10,270 nt of DNA from an uncultured Collinsella sp. (GCA_958435545.1 CAUBGU010000058.1:1-10270), one strand, 5' to 3'; counted from the stretch's first letter, positions 1 to 6,507 are shown. Notes: generated from the sequence alone by a model not told the origin. A program made the numbers and translations.

Positions 1-55
1 ACAGGCACCTTTGTGGTGGTTTTTGCTTTTGCGATGCAGCTCGAGGAGGTACTCG

Positions 56-478
56 ATGTTTTATATCCCGTTTTGGATTTGCATCTTTGCCGGCGCGGCG
101 ATTGATGCCCGTCAGCGACGTTTTCCCAATGAACTTGCCGGTGCGTGTGCGGTGACGGCGTTAGTGGGCGTTTGGCTCGACAAAGGCGTTAACACAGCGC
201 TTGACCACGCGGGTCTTGCCGTCATTGTGTATCTTGCTCTCGTGCTGACTGAGTCCCTCTGGCGTCGTCTTCGCCAAATCCCGGGCATCGGCATGGGGGA
301 TGCCAAGGCGCTCTTCGCGCTTTGCACGCTCGACCCTATGGGTGGCATCGTGGCATTTGCCGTCGCACTCCTGGCTCTGGCCCTTTCCTGCCTCTTCACA
401 AAATCGCGCTCCCTGCCATTGCTCCCGTTTTTAGTGCCGATTTTTGCCATAATCGAGGTCGTGGGCTGCACTTTGTAA
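56..478 (+). CDS. Small A24-family prepilin peptidase-like membrane protein
   Basis: This is probably an aspartic prepilin (type IV leader) peptidase, which cleaves the short leader of type IV pilin-like or competence pseudopilin precursors at the inner face of the membrane. The 140-residue product shows both family signatures. The first is D17 in IDARQRRFPN (residues 16-25), matching the usual D-x-R-x-x-x-(I/F)-P-N pattern. The second is D82 in GMGDAK (79-84), matching GxGDxK. These aspartates are the expected catalytic pair. Hydrophobic stretches at about 4-16, 28-41, 52-65 and near the C-terminus fit a compact multi-pass protein. It lacks the N-terminal cysteine/methyltransferase domain of full-length PilD, like the short forms common in Gram-positives. 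I chose ATG 56 because a strong GAGGAGG lies at 43-49. An upstream TTG in the same frame has no such site. No pilin or secretion ATPase gene is visible, so the substrate is unknown. dgt follows 31 bases downstream. Confidence 0.8.
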   Translation: MFYIPFWICIFAGAAIDARQRRFPNELAGACAVTALVGVWLDKGVNTALDHAGLAVIVYLALVLTESLWRRLRQIPGIGMGDAKALFALCTLDPMGGIVAFAVALLALALSCLFTKSRSLPLLPFLVPIFAIIEVVGCTL

Positions 479-509
479 CCGATTGCGCATCCTTCTTAAG
501 GAGCATGCC

Positions 510-1757
510 ATGGAATCTAATCAAGAAACGGCCGTCATTAAGGCGCGCATGGACCGTATTCCCTCAGCGTTGTCGCCCGAACTTGTCGAGCGCATTGCCG
601 CCGATCGTGCTTCGGGCTATGTCAACCCGTATCGTTGCAACGACGATCAGGTCATTCGTCGTATTGATCGCGCCGCCGACAAAGGCACGCTTATGCGTCC
701 GGCGTTTATGCGCGATACCGAAAAGATACTTCATCTTCCGGCGTACACCCGTTATGCAGGCAAAACGCAGGTCTTTAGCTTCCGTAGCAATGACGATCTG
801 TCACGCCGCGGTTTGCACGTGCAGCTTGTCTCGCGCATTGCGCGCGATATCGGTCGCGCCCTGGGGCTCAATTGCGATCTGATCGAGGCGATTGGCCTGG
901 GTCACGACTTGGGACACACGCCTTTCGGCCATGCCGGCGAGCGCTTCCTCAACGATATCTATCATGAGCGTACGGGGCGTTATTTTTTCCATAACGTGCA
1001 GTCGGTCCGCGTGCTCGACACACTGTACGGCCGCAACGTGTCGCTCCAGACGCTCGACGGCGTGCTATGCCATAACGGCGAGTACGAGCAGCGTGTGTTT
1101 GAGCTCTCGGACATGAGCTCCTTTGACCAGTTTGACCAGACGGTTGAGGATTGCATTGCCACGGGCTATAGCGCAATTGGGCATCTGCGTCCCATGACGC
1201 TCGAGGGCTGCGTCGTTCGCATCTCGGATATTCTTGCCTACGTCGGTCGTGACCGTCAGGATGCGATCGCGGCGGGCCTGCTGTCACCCGACGCTTTTGA
1301 TGATGGCCGGGGCGGTGCCTACAACAGTTGGATCCTCACGCATGCCTCCATCGATATCGTTGAGCACAGCTATGGTAAGCCGCGCATCGAGATGAGCGAG
1401 GACCTGTTTGAGGAAATCCGCCGAGCCAAGCGCGAGAACTACGAGAAGATCTATAGCAAGGGCGGTATCGAAGGCGATTCCGAGGTGGAGCTGCGCGAAG
1501 CCTTCGAAAAGCTTTACGATCGTTGCCTGCAGGATATAAACGAAGGTGACGAGTCTTCGTATATCTTTAAGCACCACATTTCTCGCATCGAGCAGCAGCT
1601 TTCCTACTACGATCGCGCCTATGCCTGGCAGAACGATAAGGACCAGGCGGTCGTGGATTACATTGCGAGCATGACGGACGGTTATTTCTGCGAGCTCACG
1701 AGCAAGCTGTTTCCGGGATTGAAGTTTCCGCACCGTACCTATATTAACGAACGGTAG
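510..1757 (+). CDS. dgt: dGTPase-like HD-domain triphosphohydrolase
   Basis: The 415-residue product resembles the deoxyguanosinetriphosphate triphosphohydrolase family, cytosolic enzymes that hydrolyse dGTP (or other dNTPs) to deoxynucleoside and triphosphate and so trim the dNTP pool. The HD metal site is visible: H103 in RRGLHVQLVSRIA, H132-D133 in LGHDLGHTPFGHAGE, and a likely last ligand D240 in VRISDILAYVGRD. The FFHNVQSVRVLD segment (159-170) is typical of dGTPases, which supports this family over a generic HD phosphohydrolase. Length is in the usual range (roughly 330-500). The C-terminal third is charged and helical (LFEEIRRAKRENYEKIYS region). ATG 510 is chosen because AAGGAG sits at 498-503, six bases before it. 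The open frame extends back to a TTG at 483 with no good ribosome site. The gene probably shares a transcript with the upstream peptidase gene. The nucleotide specificity cannot be read from sequence, so a different dNTP or a non-nucleotide substrate remains possible. Confidence 0.82.
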   Translation: MESNQETAVIKARMDRIPSALSPELVERIAADRASGYVNPYRCNDDQVIRRIDRAADKGTLMRPAFMRDTEKILHLPAYTRYAGKTQVFSFRSNDDLSRRGLHVQLVSRIARDIGRALGLNCDLIEAIGLGHDLGHTPFGHAGERFLNDIYHERTGRYFFHNVQSVRVLDTLYGRNVSLQTLDGVLCHNGEYEQRVFELSDMSSFDQFDQTVEDCIATGYSAIGHLRPMTLEGCVVRISDILAYVGRDRQDAIAAGLLSPDAFDDGRGGAYNSWILTHASIDIVEHSYGKPRIEMSEDLFEEIRRAKRENYEKIYSKGGIEGDSEVELREAFEKLYDRCLQDINEGDESSYIFKHHISRIEQQLSYYDRAYAWQNDKDQAVVDYIASMTDGYFCELTSKLFPGLKFPHRTYINER

Positions 1758-1772
1758 TTCGTATAAATTCGG

Positions 1773-1778
1773 TATACT
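1773..1778 (+). promoter_or_regulatory. Possible -10 box upstream of rarA
   Basis: TATACT lies in the short AT-rich gap between dgt and rarA and is close to the TATAAT consensus. No convincing TTGACA-like -35 is found 16-18 bases upstream, and there is no TG extension. Transcription from here would start near 1785 and give a leader of under 30 bases. rarA could instead be transcribed by read-through from dgt, since no terminator separates them. Confidence 0.35.
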
Positions 1779-1783
1779 GTTAG

Positions 1784-1799
1784 TGGAAAACGTTTTTGA
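1784..1799 (+). promoter_or_regulatory. Palindromic operator-like site before rarA
   Basis: TGGAAAACGTTTTTGA has an exact 10-base palindrome, AAAACGTTTT, at 1787-1796. With its flanks it is an imperfect 16-base palindrome centred on CG. This form resembles operators of LacI/GalR-type regulators, but the spacing between TG and CG is one base too long for a standard catabolite-responsive cre site. It would overlap the transcription start if the TATACT at 1773-1778 is used, a position suited to repression. It could also be chance in an AT-rich gap. No regulator gene is adjacent. Confidence 0.25.
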
Positions 1800-1811
1800 T
1801 TGATACACGGG

Positions 1812-3167
1812 ATGGCTATGGACGACCTTTTTTCTGCTTCGACGCGCGAGCGTTCCTTTCAGAATGCGCCGCTTGCGGTGCGCATGCGCCCCAATTCGCT
1901 CGACGAGTACGTGGGCCAGCAAAAGGCCGTCGGTAAGGGTTCATGGCTGCGTGCCGCGATCGAGCACGACGTGCTTTCGAGCGTGATTCTGTACGGGCCT
2001 GCCGGTACGGGCAAGACGACGCTGGCCCACATTATCGCCAACCATACCAAGAGCGAGTTTGTCGAGGTCAGCGCCGTCACGGGTACCGTGAAGGACCTGC
2101 GTCGTGTGATTGATGAGGCCAAGACGCGCCTGAATACGTACGACCGCCGCACCATTCTATTCATCGATGAGATTCACCGCTTCTCTAAGTCGCAGCAGGA
2201 TGCCTTGCTGCATGCAGTTGAGAACCGTACCGTCATTATGATTGGCGCTACGACAGAGAACCCGTACTTCGAGGTCAACTCGGCACTGCTCTCACGTGGT
2301 CGCGTCGTGGAGCTTGAGCATCTGAAGGATGAGGATATCGCCACGCTTATTGAACGTGCGCTTGAGGCACCGCAGGGTTTGAACGGTAAGTTCTCGGCCG
2401 ATGAGGATACGGTCAAGATCATTTGCACGCTGGCAGCGGGTGACGCTCGCTCGGCGCTCACGACGCTTGAGCTTGCGAGCGAGATTGCCGTCACGCGTCC
2501 CGATACCGAGGGAACGCCAGCGCCTGCGCCGGGGGAGCGCTATCCCATCACCGTGGATGACGTGAAGATCGCCAACCCGCGTCGCGGCTTTACGTATGAC
2601 AAAAACGGCGACATGCACTACGACATCATCAGTGCGTTTATTAAGTCTATGCGCGGTAGCGACCCCGATGCCACGATCTATTGGCTCGCGCGCATGATCG
2701 ATGCTGGGGAGGATCCTAAGTTTATCGCTCGCCGCATTATGATTCACGCTTCTGAGGATGTTGGCAACGCCGACCCGCAGGCGCTTTTGGTGGCGCATGC
2801 TGCCTTTAAATCTGCTGAAGTTATTGGCTATCCTGAATGTCGCATTAACCTTGCACAAGCTGCGCTCTATGTGTGCTTGGCGCCCAAGTCCAATGCGTGC
2901 GAGGCCTCGATCGATGCGGCGCTAGCCGATATCCACAGCAGTGGTCTTCGCGAGGTGCCCAGCTACCTGCGCGATCGCCATCGCCCGGGCAGCGATGAAT
3001 ACGGTGTGTATAAGTATCCGCACGATTATCCCGAAGGCTGGGTCGATCAGCGCTATTTGCCCGAAGGCTTGGAACGCGGTGCATTTTGGCAGCCTGCCGG
3101 CCGCGGTTGGGAAGAATGGCGCGTAGAGCAAAGTGAACGCGACCGCAGCGGGAATGCACCGAAGTAG
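1812..3167 (+). CDS. rarA: Replication-associated recombination protein A (RarA/MgsA AAA+ ATPase)
   Basis: This is the RarA/MgsA/WHIP-family clamp-loader-like AAA+ ATPase that acts at stalled replication forks and interacts with single-strand binding protein in other bacteria. With the start at 1812 the product is 451 residues, the normal family length. The visible motifs, in order, are PLAVRMRPNSLDEYVGQQ near the N-terminus, Walker A GPAGTGKTT (62-70), Walker B ILFIDEIH (115-122), sensor 1 GATTENP (145-151) and the arginine-finger motif SALLSR (157-162). The tail carries the RarA hallmark YKYPHDYPEGW followed by YLPEGL (about 400-420). These separate it from RuvB and DnaX. About 20 extra residues rich in Pro and Thr (TRPDTEGTPAPAPGE) sit between the AAA+ core and the C-terminal domain. 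The start is uncertain: ATG 1812, ATG 1818 and TTG 1800 are in frame and none has a strong ribosome site. The gene is transcribed alone or by read-through from dgt. Confidence 0.95.
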   Translation: MAMDDLFSASTRERSFQNAPLAVRMRPNSLDEYVGQQKAVGKGSWLRAAIEHDVLSSVILYGPAGTGKTTLAHIIANHTKSEFVEVSAVTGTVKDLRRVIDEAKTRLNTYDRRTILFIDEIHRFSKSQQDALLHAVENRTVIMIGATTENPYFEVNSALLSRGRVVELEHLKDEDIATLIERALEAPQGLNGKFSADEDTVKIICTLAAGDARSALTTLELASEIAVTRPDTEGTPAPAPGERYPITVDDVKIANPRRGFTYDKNGDMHYDIISAFIKSMRGSDPDATIYWLARMIDAGEDPKFIARRIMIHASEDVGNADPQALLVAHAAFKSAEVIGYPECRINLAQAALYVCLAPKSNACEASIDAALADIHSSGLREVPSYLRDRHRPGSDEYGVYKYPHDYPEGWVDQRYLPEGLERGAFWQPAGRGWEEWRVEQSERDRSGNAPK

Positions 3168-3200
3168 CTGCTGATAATTTTGTCCCACGTTGCTGCTCAT

Positions 3201-3226
3201 GGCATGTTCGGTCCCCTTTGGGGTAC
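3201..3226 (+). promoter_or_regulatory. Candidate SigB/SigF-type promoter before the sigma cassette
   Basis: GGCAT (3201-3205), 15 bases, then GGGTAC (3221-3226) resembles the stress-sigma consensus, for example GGWWT-N(15-17)-GGGTAY for actinobacterial SigF and GGGTAT at -10 for Bacillus SigB. The -35 half has one mismatch. The predicted start would be near 3233, about 24 bases before the GGGAGG ribosome site, which is sensible geometry. The same bases also form a short hairpin (CCCC-TTT-GGGG, extended by GGT/ACC with a one-base bulge), which is a competing explanation. The gap 3168-3267 holds no other feature I can support. Confidence 0.3.
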
Positions 3227-3267
3227 CATGGAAACCGTCTGTATATCGATTCCTTTGGGAGGCTTGT

Positions 3268-3858
3268 ATGAGTCCCATTCAAATCGCCCTGCTGCTGCTC
3301 GCTGTTGCCGGCGTGTGGGCCATCGTTGAGCTCGCGCTTACCCTGCGCAAGACCCGCACCGTTGTCGACTCGCTCGATAAGACCGTTAACGACCTCAACA
3401 ACACCATCGCCGAGGCTCAGCCTGTGGTGGCAAAGCTCGATGGCGCTGTCGATGAGCTTACGCCGGCGCTTGCCCAGATGGAGCCGCTGCTTAAGTCGAG
3501 CAAGACGGCAGTTGATGCCCTTACCTCCAATCTCGTAGAGGTCGAAGCCGTGGTTCGCGACATTTCTGAGGTCACCGGTAGCATGGCCGAGGCCAGCAAT
3601 GCTGTGTCGAGCGTGACTGATTCTGCGGCAGGTGCCGTGCAGAAACTCTTTAACAAGGTGAAGGCTCCCGCGGCCGACGCTGAGTGCAAGCTTTCCGCTG
3701 CCGAAGAAGCCGAGCAGCCGACCGAGCGTGTCCTGATTGGCGAAGCCGGGGACGATGTCGCTGCTGGTGACAATGATGCACAGAAGCCTGCTGCTAAAGC
3801 AGCCCAGTATTACACCTACACGCCCGCCGAGACCTCTGAGGAGTCCTGCGATGAGTAG
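3268..3858 (+). CDS. DUF948-like membrane-anchored coiled-coil protein (YtxG-like)
   Basis: The 196-residue product has one N-terminal transmembrane helix (about 4-24, IQIALLLLAVAGVWAIVELAL). A long amphipathic helical region follows (about 31-128), with repeated hydrophobic spacing as in SLDKTVNDLNNTIAEAQ, TPALAQMEPLLKSSKTAV and SEVTGSMAEASNAVSS. The tail (132-196) is acidic and rich in Ala and Glu and probably disordered. This layout is that of DUF948 proteins, whose biochemical function is unknown; the Bacillus member YtxG is a SigB-dependent stress protein. It probably sits in the membrane with the helical rod in the cytoplasm, although the orientation is not certain. ATG 3268 is preceded by GGGAGG at 3257-3262. 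The 3' end overlaps the next gene by 8 bases (ATGAGTAG), so the two are likely translationally coupled. I assign it to the sigma-factor operon. It may be a stress-response product rather than a regulator. Confidence 0.72.
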   Translation: MSPIQIALLLLAVAGVWAIVELALTLRKTRTVVDSLDKTVNDLNNTIAEAQPVVAKLDGAVDELTPALAQMEPLLKSSKTAVDALTSNLVEVEAVVRDISEVTGSMAEASNAVSSVTDSAAGAVQKLFNKVKAPAADAECKLSAAEEAEQPTERVLIGEAGDDVAAGDNDAQKPAAKAAQYYTYTPAETSEESCDE

Positions 3859-4228
3859 CGAAGCAACCTGCCCTATCACGCTGACCGTTGCCGGTGACCC
3901 GCGTCTCGCTCGCCTTGTGCGCATGACGGCAGCCAACGTTGGTGCCCTGTGCTCTATGTCTGTCGATCGCATCGAGGACATCCGCATGGCTGCTGAGGAG
4001 GCTTTCATCTTTGGTTGCACCGCGGTCGACTGCGATGACATCACCATCAAATTCGATGTCGATGAGACCCATGTTGGCATGACTATTACCTTTGGCGACC
4101 AGGCTACGGTCGATGAAGACGACCAGGCTGCGGTGTATGCCGAGCTCATCCTCGCGAGCGTGTGCGACTCCTACGAAAAGACTACGGCGCCCCTGACGCT
4201 TTCCCTCGACCTCAAGGCGGATATCTAA
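3851..4228 (+). CDS. Anti-sigma factor-like GHKL protein (RsbW/SpoIIAB-like, degenerate)
   Basis: The 125-residue product is probably the anti-sigma partner of the sigma factor encoded one base downstream. RsbW/SpoIIAB-type proteins are small GHKL (histidine-kinase-like ATPase) proteins that bind the sigma factor and phosphorylate an anti-anti-sigma protein. The N-terminal strand (CPITLTVAGDPRLARLVRMTAANV), the helix VDRIEDIRMAAEEAF (38-52) and the C-terminal part (AELILASVCDSYEK, then LTLSLDL) follow the family fold. E50 matches the conserved N-box glutamate, but by my hand alignment the magnesium-binding Asn of the E-A-x-x-N motif is F54, and no DxGxG box or ATP lid is visible. It may therefore bind sigma without kinase activity. 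ATG 3851 has GAGGAG at 3838-3843. It overlaps the DUF948 gene by 8 bases. The assignment rests mainly on size, helix pattern and context, since overall similarity is weak. Confidence 0.65.
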   Translation: MSSEATCPITLTVAGDPRLARLVRMTAANVGALCSMSVDRIEDIRMAAEEAFIFGCTAVDCDDITIKFDVDETHVGMTITFGDQATVDEDDQAAVYAELILASVCDSYEKTTAPLTLSLDLKADI

Positions 4229-4229
4229 T

Positions 4230-5021
4230 ATGACCGAACGTTCCCGGAGTGGCAAGACCGCTTGGGACAAGGAGAAAACCCGCGAGCTGTTTCGTCGTTA
4301 CAAGGAGACCGGTGATCCGGACGCCCGTGAGCAGCTCGTCATGTCCCATATGAACCTGGTAAGGTTTCTTGCCAACAAATTTAAGAATCGCGGCGAGCCG
4401 CTCGACGACCTCATGCAGGTCGGCTATCTGGGCTTGCTCAAGGCTATCGACCGTTTTGACCCCGAGCGCGGACTCGAGTTCACGACGTTTGCGACACCCA
4501 CTATCCTGGGCGAGATCAAACGCCATTTTCGCGACAAGGGCTGGAGTGTGCGCGTACCGCGTCGTCTGCAGGAGCTCTCGGCCAAGGTCAACCAGGCTAC
4601 TGACAAACTTACCAACGAGCTGCAGCGTTCGCCCAAGGTTGAGGAGATCGCTGAGTATCTAGATGTGACTGTCGATGAGGTCCTCGAGGCTATGGAATCG
4701 TCTTCGGCCTATACCTCGGTGCCCATCGAGGCTCCTGGTGCGTCCGATTCCGACGATGCCCCTTCGATTCTCGACCGTTACGCCGACGACGACAACGAGC
4801 TCGACTTTACCGATGACCGCCTAGTGATCGAGGAAGCCATCCGTGATTTCTCGCCGCGCGAGCGCGAGGTGATCGAGCTGCGCTTTGTGAAGGGCATGAC
4901 CCAGATCGAGATCGCCAAGAAGCTGGGTATTTCTCAGGTGCAGGTTTCGCGTCTGCTGCGCCGCACGCTTAAGAAGATTCAGGACAAGATCGACCCCGAC
5001 GGAGTGATGATTCGTTCATGA
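4230..5021 (+). CDS. SigB/SigF/SigG-family RNA polymerase sigma factor
   Basis: The 263-residue product is a group 3 alternative sigma factor that directs RNA polymerase to stress or differentiation promoters. Region 2 spans about 41-111 (MNLVRFLANKF, DDLMQVGYLGLLKAIDRFDP, FTTFATPTILGEIKRHFRDK), and WSVRVPRRLQEL at 105-116 is typical of the SigB/F/G branch. Region 3 spans about 115-160 (RSPKVEEIAEYLDVTVDEV). Region 4 spans about 205-252, with the helix-turn-helix in MTQIEIAKKLGISQVQVSRL (223-242). An acidic linker rich in Asp and Ser joins regions 3 and 4 (170-196). The length of about 260 is normal for the branch. ATG 4230 follows the anti-sigma stop by one base with only a weak AAGGCGG (4214-4220), so translation is probably coupled. 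Control is likely by the adjacent anti-sigma protein and perhaps by autoregulation from the GGGTAC element before 3268. Whether it is functionally SigB-like or SigF-like cannot be decided here. Confidence 0.94.
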   Translation: MTERSRSGKTAWDKEKTRELFRRYKETGDPDAREQLVMSHMNLVRFLANKFKNRGEPLDDLMQVGYLGLLKAIDRFDPERGLEFTTFATPTILGEIKRHFRDKGWSVRVPRRLQELSAKVNQATDKLTNELQRSPKVEEIAEYLDVTVDEVLEAMESSSAYTSVPIEAPGASDSDDAPSILDRYADDDNELDFTDDRLVIEEAIRDFSPREREVIELRFVKGMTQIEIAKKLGISQVQVSRLLRRTLKKIQDKIDPDGVMIRS

Positions 5022-6427
5022 GTGAACACCCCCAACAAACCGATCGCGTGCTGCGCGACACCCGCATTCTGACGCTTCGCATTTGGGCTGTTGTCGGCTG
5101 CATTGTCATCGCCGCTGTCATCTTTAACCTTATGGGCATCCTGGCGCCGGTTATCGAGTTTCTCGCTGTTGGTTCCATCATTGCCTTTGTGATGTCCCCG
5201 ATCACCAACTGGCTCGAGCACCATGGCGTGAATCGCGGCATCGGTTCGCTTATCGCGCTTATTGTTGTTGTTGCCGTGCTCGTCGGTGTCGTTTGCATCT
5301 TGTCGCCGATTCTCTTTGGTCAGATCATGGAAGTCCTGAGCCGCCTGCCCGAGCAGCTTCGTGTTGCGGGTGGCGATCTCAATGAGATGATCTCGCATGC
5401 CAAGACGCTCAATAACACGCCGCTCAAGGAGTATTTGGACGATAATCTTTCGTCGCTGGTTACCGTGGCATCGAAGTATGTGTCTCAGATTGCTGCCGAG
5501 CTTGGCCGCGGTGTGTTCCCGCTCATCACCAATACGGCCTCGCAGTTGTTCGTGATCTTCCTTGGTCTGGTGCTTGCCTACTGGATGGCCTGCGACTACC
5601 CTCGCATGCATCACGAGATTTGCACCATCATCGGTCAGGAGAAGGAGACCTCGTACCGCTTTATGGTCGCCATCCTTTCTCGCTCTGTCGGCGGCTACAT
5701 GCGCGGTATGGTCGTGACGTCCATCTGCGGTGGTTTCCTCGCCTTTATCGGCTTCCTGATTATCGGCCATCCGTATGCGGCGCTCATGGCTATCTTCACT
5801 GGCATCATGCACTTGGTTCCGGTCGTCGGTCCCTGGGTGAGCGCAGCAATCGCCACGGTGCTCGGTTTCATGTTCAGCCCCATGTTGGCGTTATGGACGC
5901 TCATCGTGACGATGGTCGCGCAAAACGTCACCGACAACGTGATTTCTCCTAAGGTCATGCAGAGCTCGGTGCAGGTGCATCCCATCATGAGCCTCACGGC
6001 GCTCGTTATTGGCTCGGCACTCATGGGCCCCATCGGCATGATTATTGCCATCCCGCTTTGTGCGGCCCTCAAGGGCATCTTCGTGTACTACTTCGAGAAT
6101 GAGACCGGCCGTCAGCTTGTGGCCTATGACGGCGCCGTGTTTAAGGGCACGCCGTACCGCGATGCCGATGGCAACCCGGTCGCCGCCTACGACGCGCTCG
6201 GCGACGACACCTTCATCTACGAGTCTGAGCTTATCGGTAACGAGACTGCGCCCGAGGCCAAGGCCATGCCCAAGCCCGAGCTCGATAATCCCTGGATCAA
6301 GCTCTCTGGTCTGCAGCCCGATGCGACGGGCTTCTTCAAGAACCCCTTCGCTAAGGATGACGATTCCAACACGGATGACGACACCAAAACCGGCATCGAC
6401 GGCTCCATGGACGATGATGACAACTAG
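5018..6427 (+). CDS. AI-2E family transporter (UPF0118/PerM-like permease)
   Basis: The 469-residue product is a multi-pass membrane protein of the AI-2E exporter family. Members were named for TqsA, which exports autoinducer-2, but many act as small-molecule or Na+/H+ transporters and the substrate here is unknown. Hydrophobic segments lie at about 20-40, 42-62, 75-100, 168-192, 231-282 (two helices), 283-305 and 325-357, with a soluble loop (101-167) between the third and fourth. Family signatures are PYAALMAIFTGIMHLVPVVG (252-271) and NVISPKVM followed by HPIMSLTALVIGSALMGPIG (307-340). The tail from about 360 is a long hydrophilic, Asp-rich cytoplasmic extension beyond the usual core. ATG 5018 overlaps the sigma stop by four bases (ATGA). 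Its only ribosome-site candidate, GGAG at 5001-5004, is far away, so coupling to sigF-type gene translation is likely. The gene ends the operon before the terminator at 6478. Confidence 0.9.
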   Translation: MSEHPQQTDRVLRDTRILTLRIWAVVGCIVIAAVIFNLMGILAPVIEFLAVGSIIAFVMSPITNWLEHHGVNRGIGSLIALIVVVAVLVGVVCILSPILFGQIMEVLSRLPEQLRVAGGDLNEMISHAKTLNNTPLKEYLDDNLSSLVTVASKYVSQIAAELGRGVFPLITNTASQLFVIFLGLVLAYWMACDYPRMHHEICTIIGQEKETSYRFMVAILSRSVGGYMRGMVVTSICGGFLAFIGFLIIGHPYAALMAIFTGIMHLVPVVGPWVSAAIATVLGFMFSPMLALWTLIVTMVAQNVTDNVISPKVMQSSVQVHPIMSLTALVIGSALMGPIGMIIAIPLCAALKGIFVYYFENETGRQLVAYDGAVFKGTPYRDADGNPVAAYDALGDDTFIYESELIGNETAPEAKAMPKPELDNPWIKLSGLQPDATGFFKNPFAKDDDSNTDDDTKTGIDGSMDDDDN

Positions 6428-6477
6428 CGGGGTAATTCGGATTAATATTCATACGCGCTAACATGCAATTTCGCTGA

Positions 6478-6507
6478 AGGGCCGGCATTGTGCCGGCCCT
6501 CTTTTTT
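6478..6507 (+). terminator. Rho-independent terminator of the sigma-factor operon
   Basis: A perfect 10-base-pair GC-rich stem (AGGGCCGGCA at 6478-6487 pairing with TGCCGGCCCT at 6491-6500) with a three-base TTG loop is followed by C and six T residues (6502-6507). It lies 50 bases after the stop of the AI-2E gene and points rightward. The reverse strand lacks a comparable T-run, so it acts in one direction. The stretch 6428-6477 is AT-rich and holds no gene. Confidence 0.92.

Noticed and set aside
11..55. TTG at 11 as an earlier start for the prepilin peptidase.
   Set aside because: The added residues do not fit the family, and a strong GAGGAGG stands directly before ATG 56.
1..105. A frame open from position 1 to a TGA at 103-105 that could be the end of an upstream gene overlapping the peptidase gene.
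   Set aside because: All three plus frames are open over this short edge, and the roughly 34 residues match nothing I recognise, so it cannot be supported.
1784..1799. Catabolite-responsive cre site before rarA.
   Set aside because: The TG-to-CG spacing is one base longer than the cre consensus and the right half does not end in CA. It is kept only as a generic palindrome.
2845..4149. A 434-codon minus-strand frame spanning the end of rarA, the intergenic gap and two cassette genes.
   Set aside because: The plus-strand genes have clear ribosome sites and family motifs. The antisense product looks like a compositional shadow with no domain I recognise.
6428..6477. AT-rich TTAATATT segment as a promoter.
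   Set aside because: Any transcript from it would meet the strong terminator at 6478-6507 almost at once, and no -35 box is evident.
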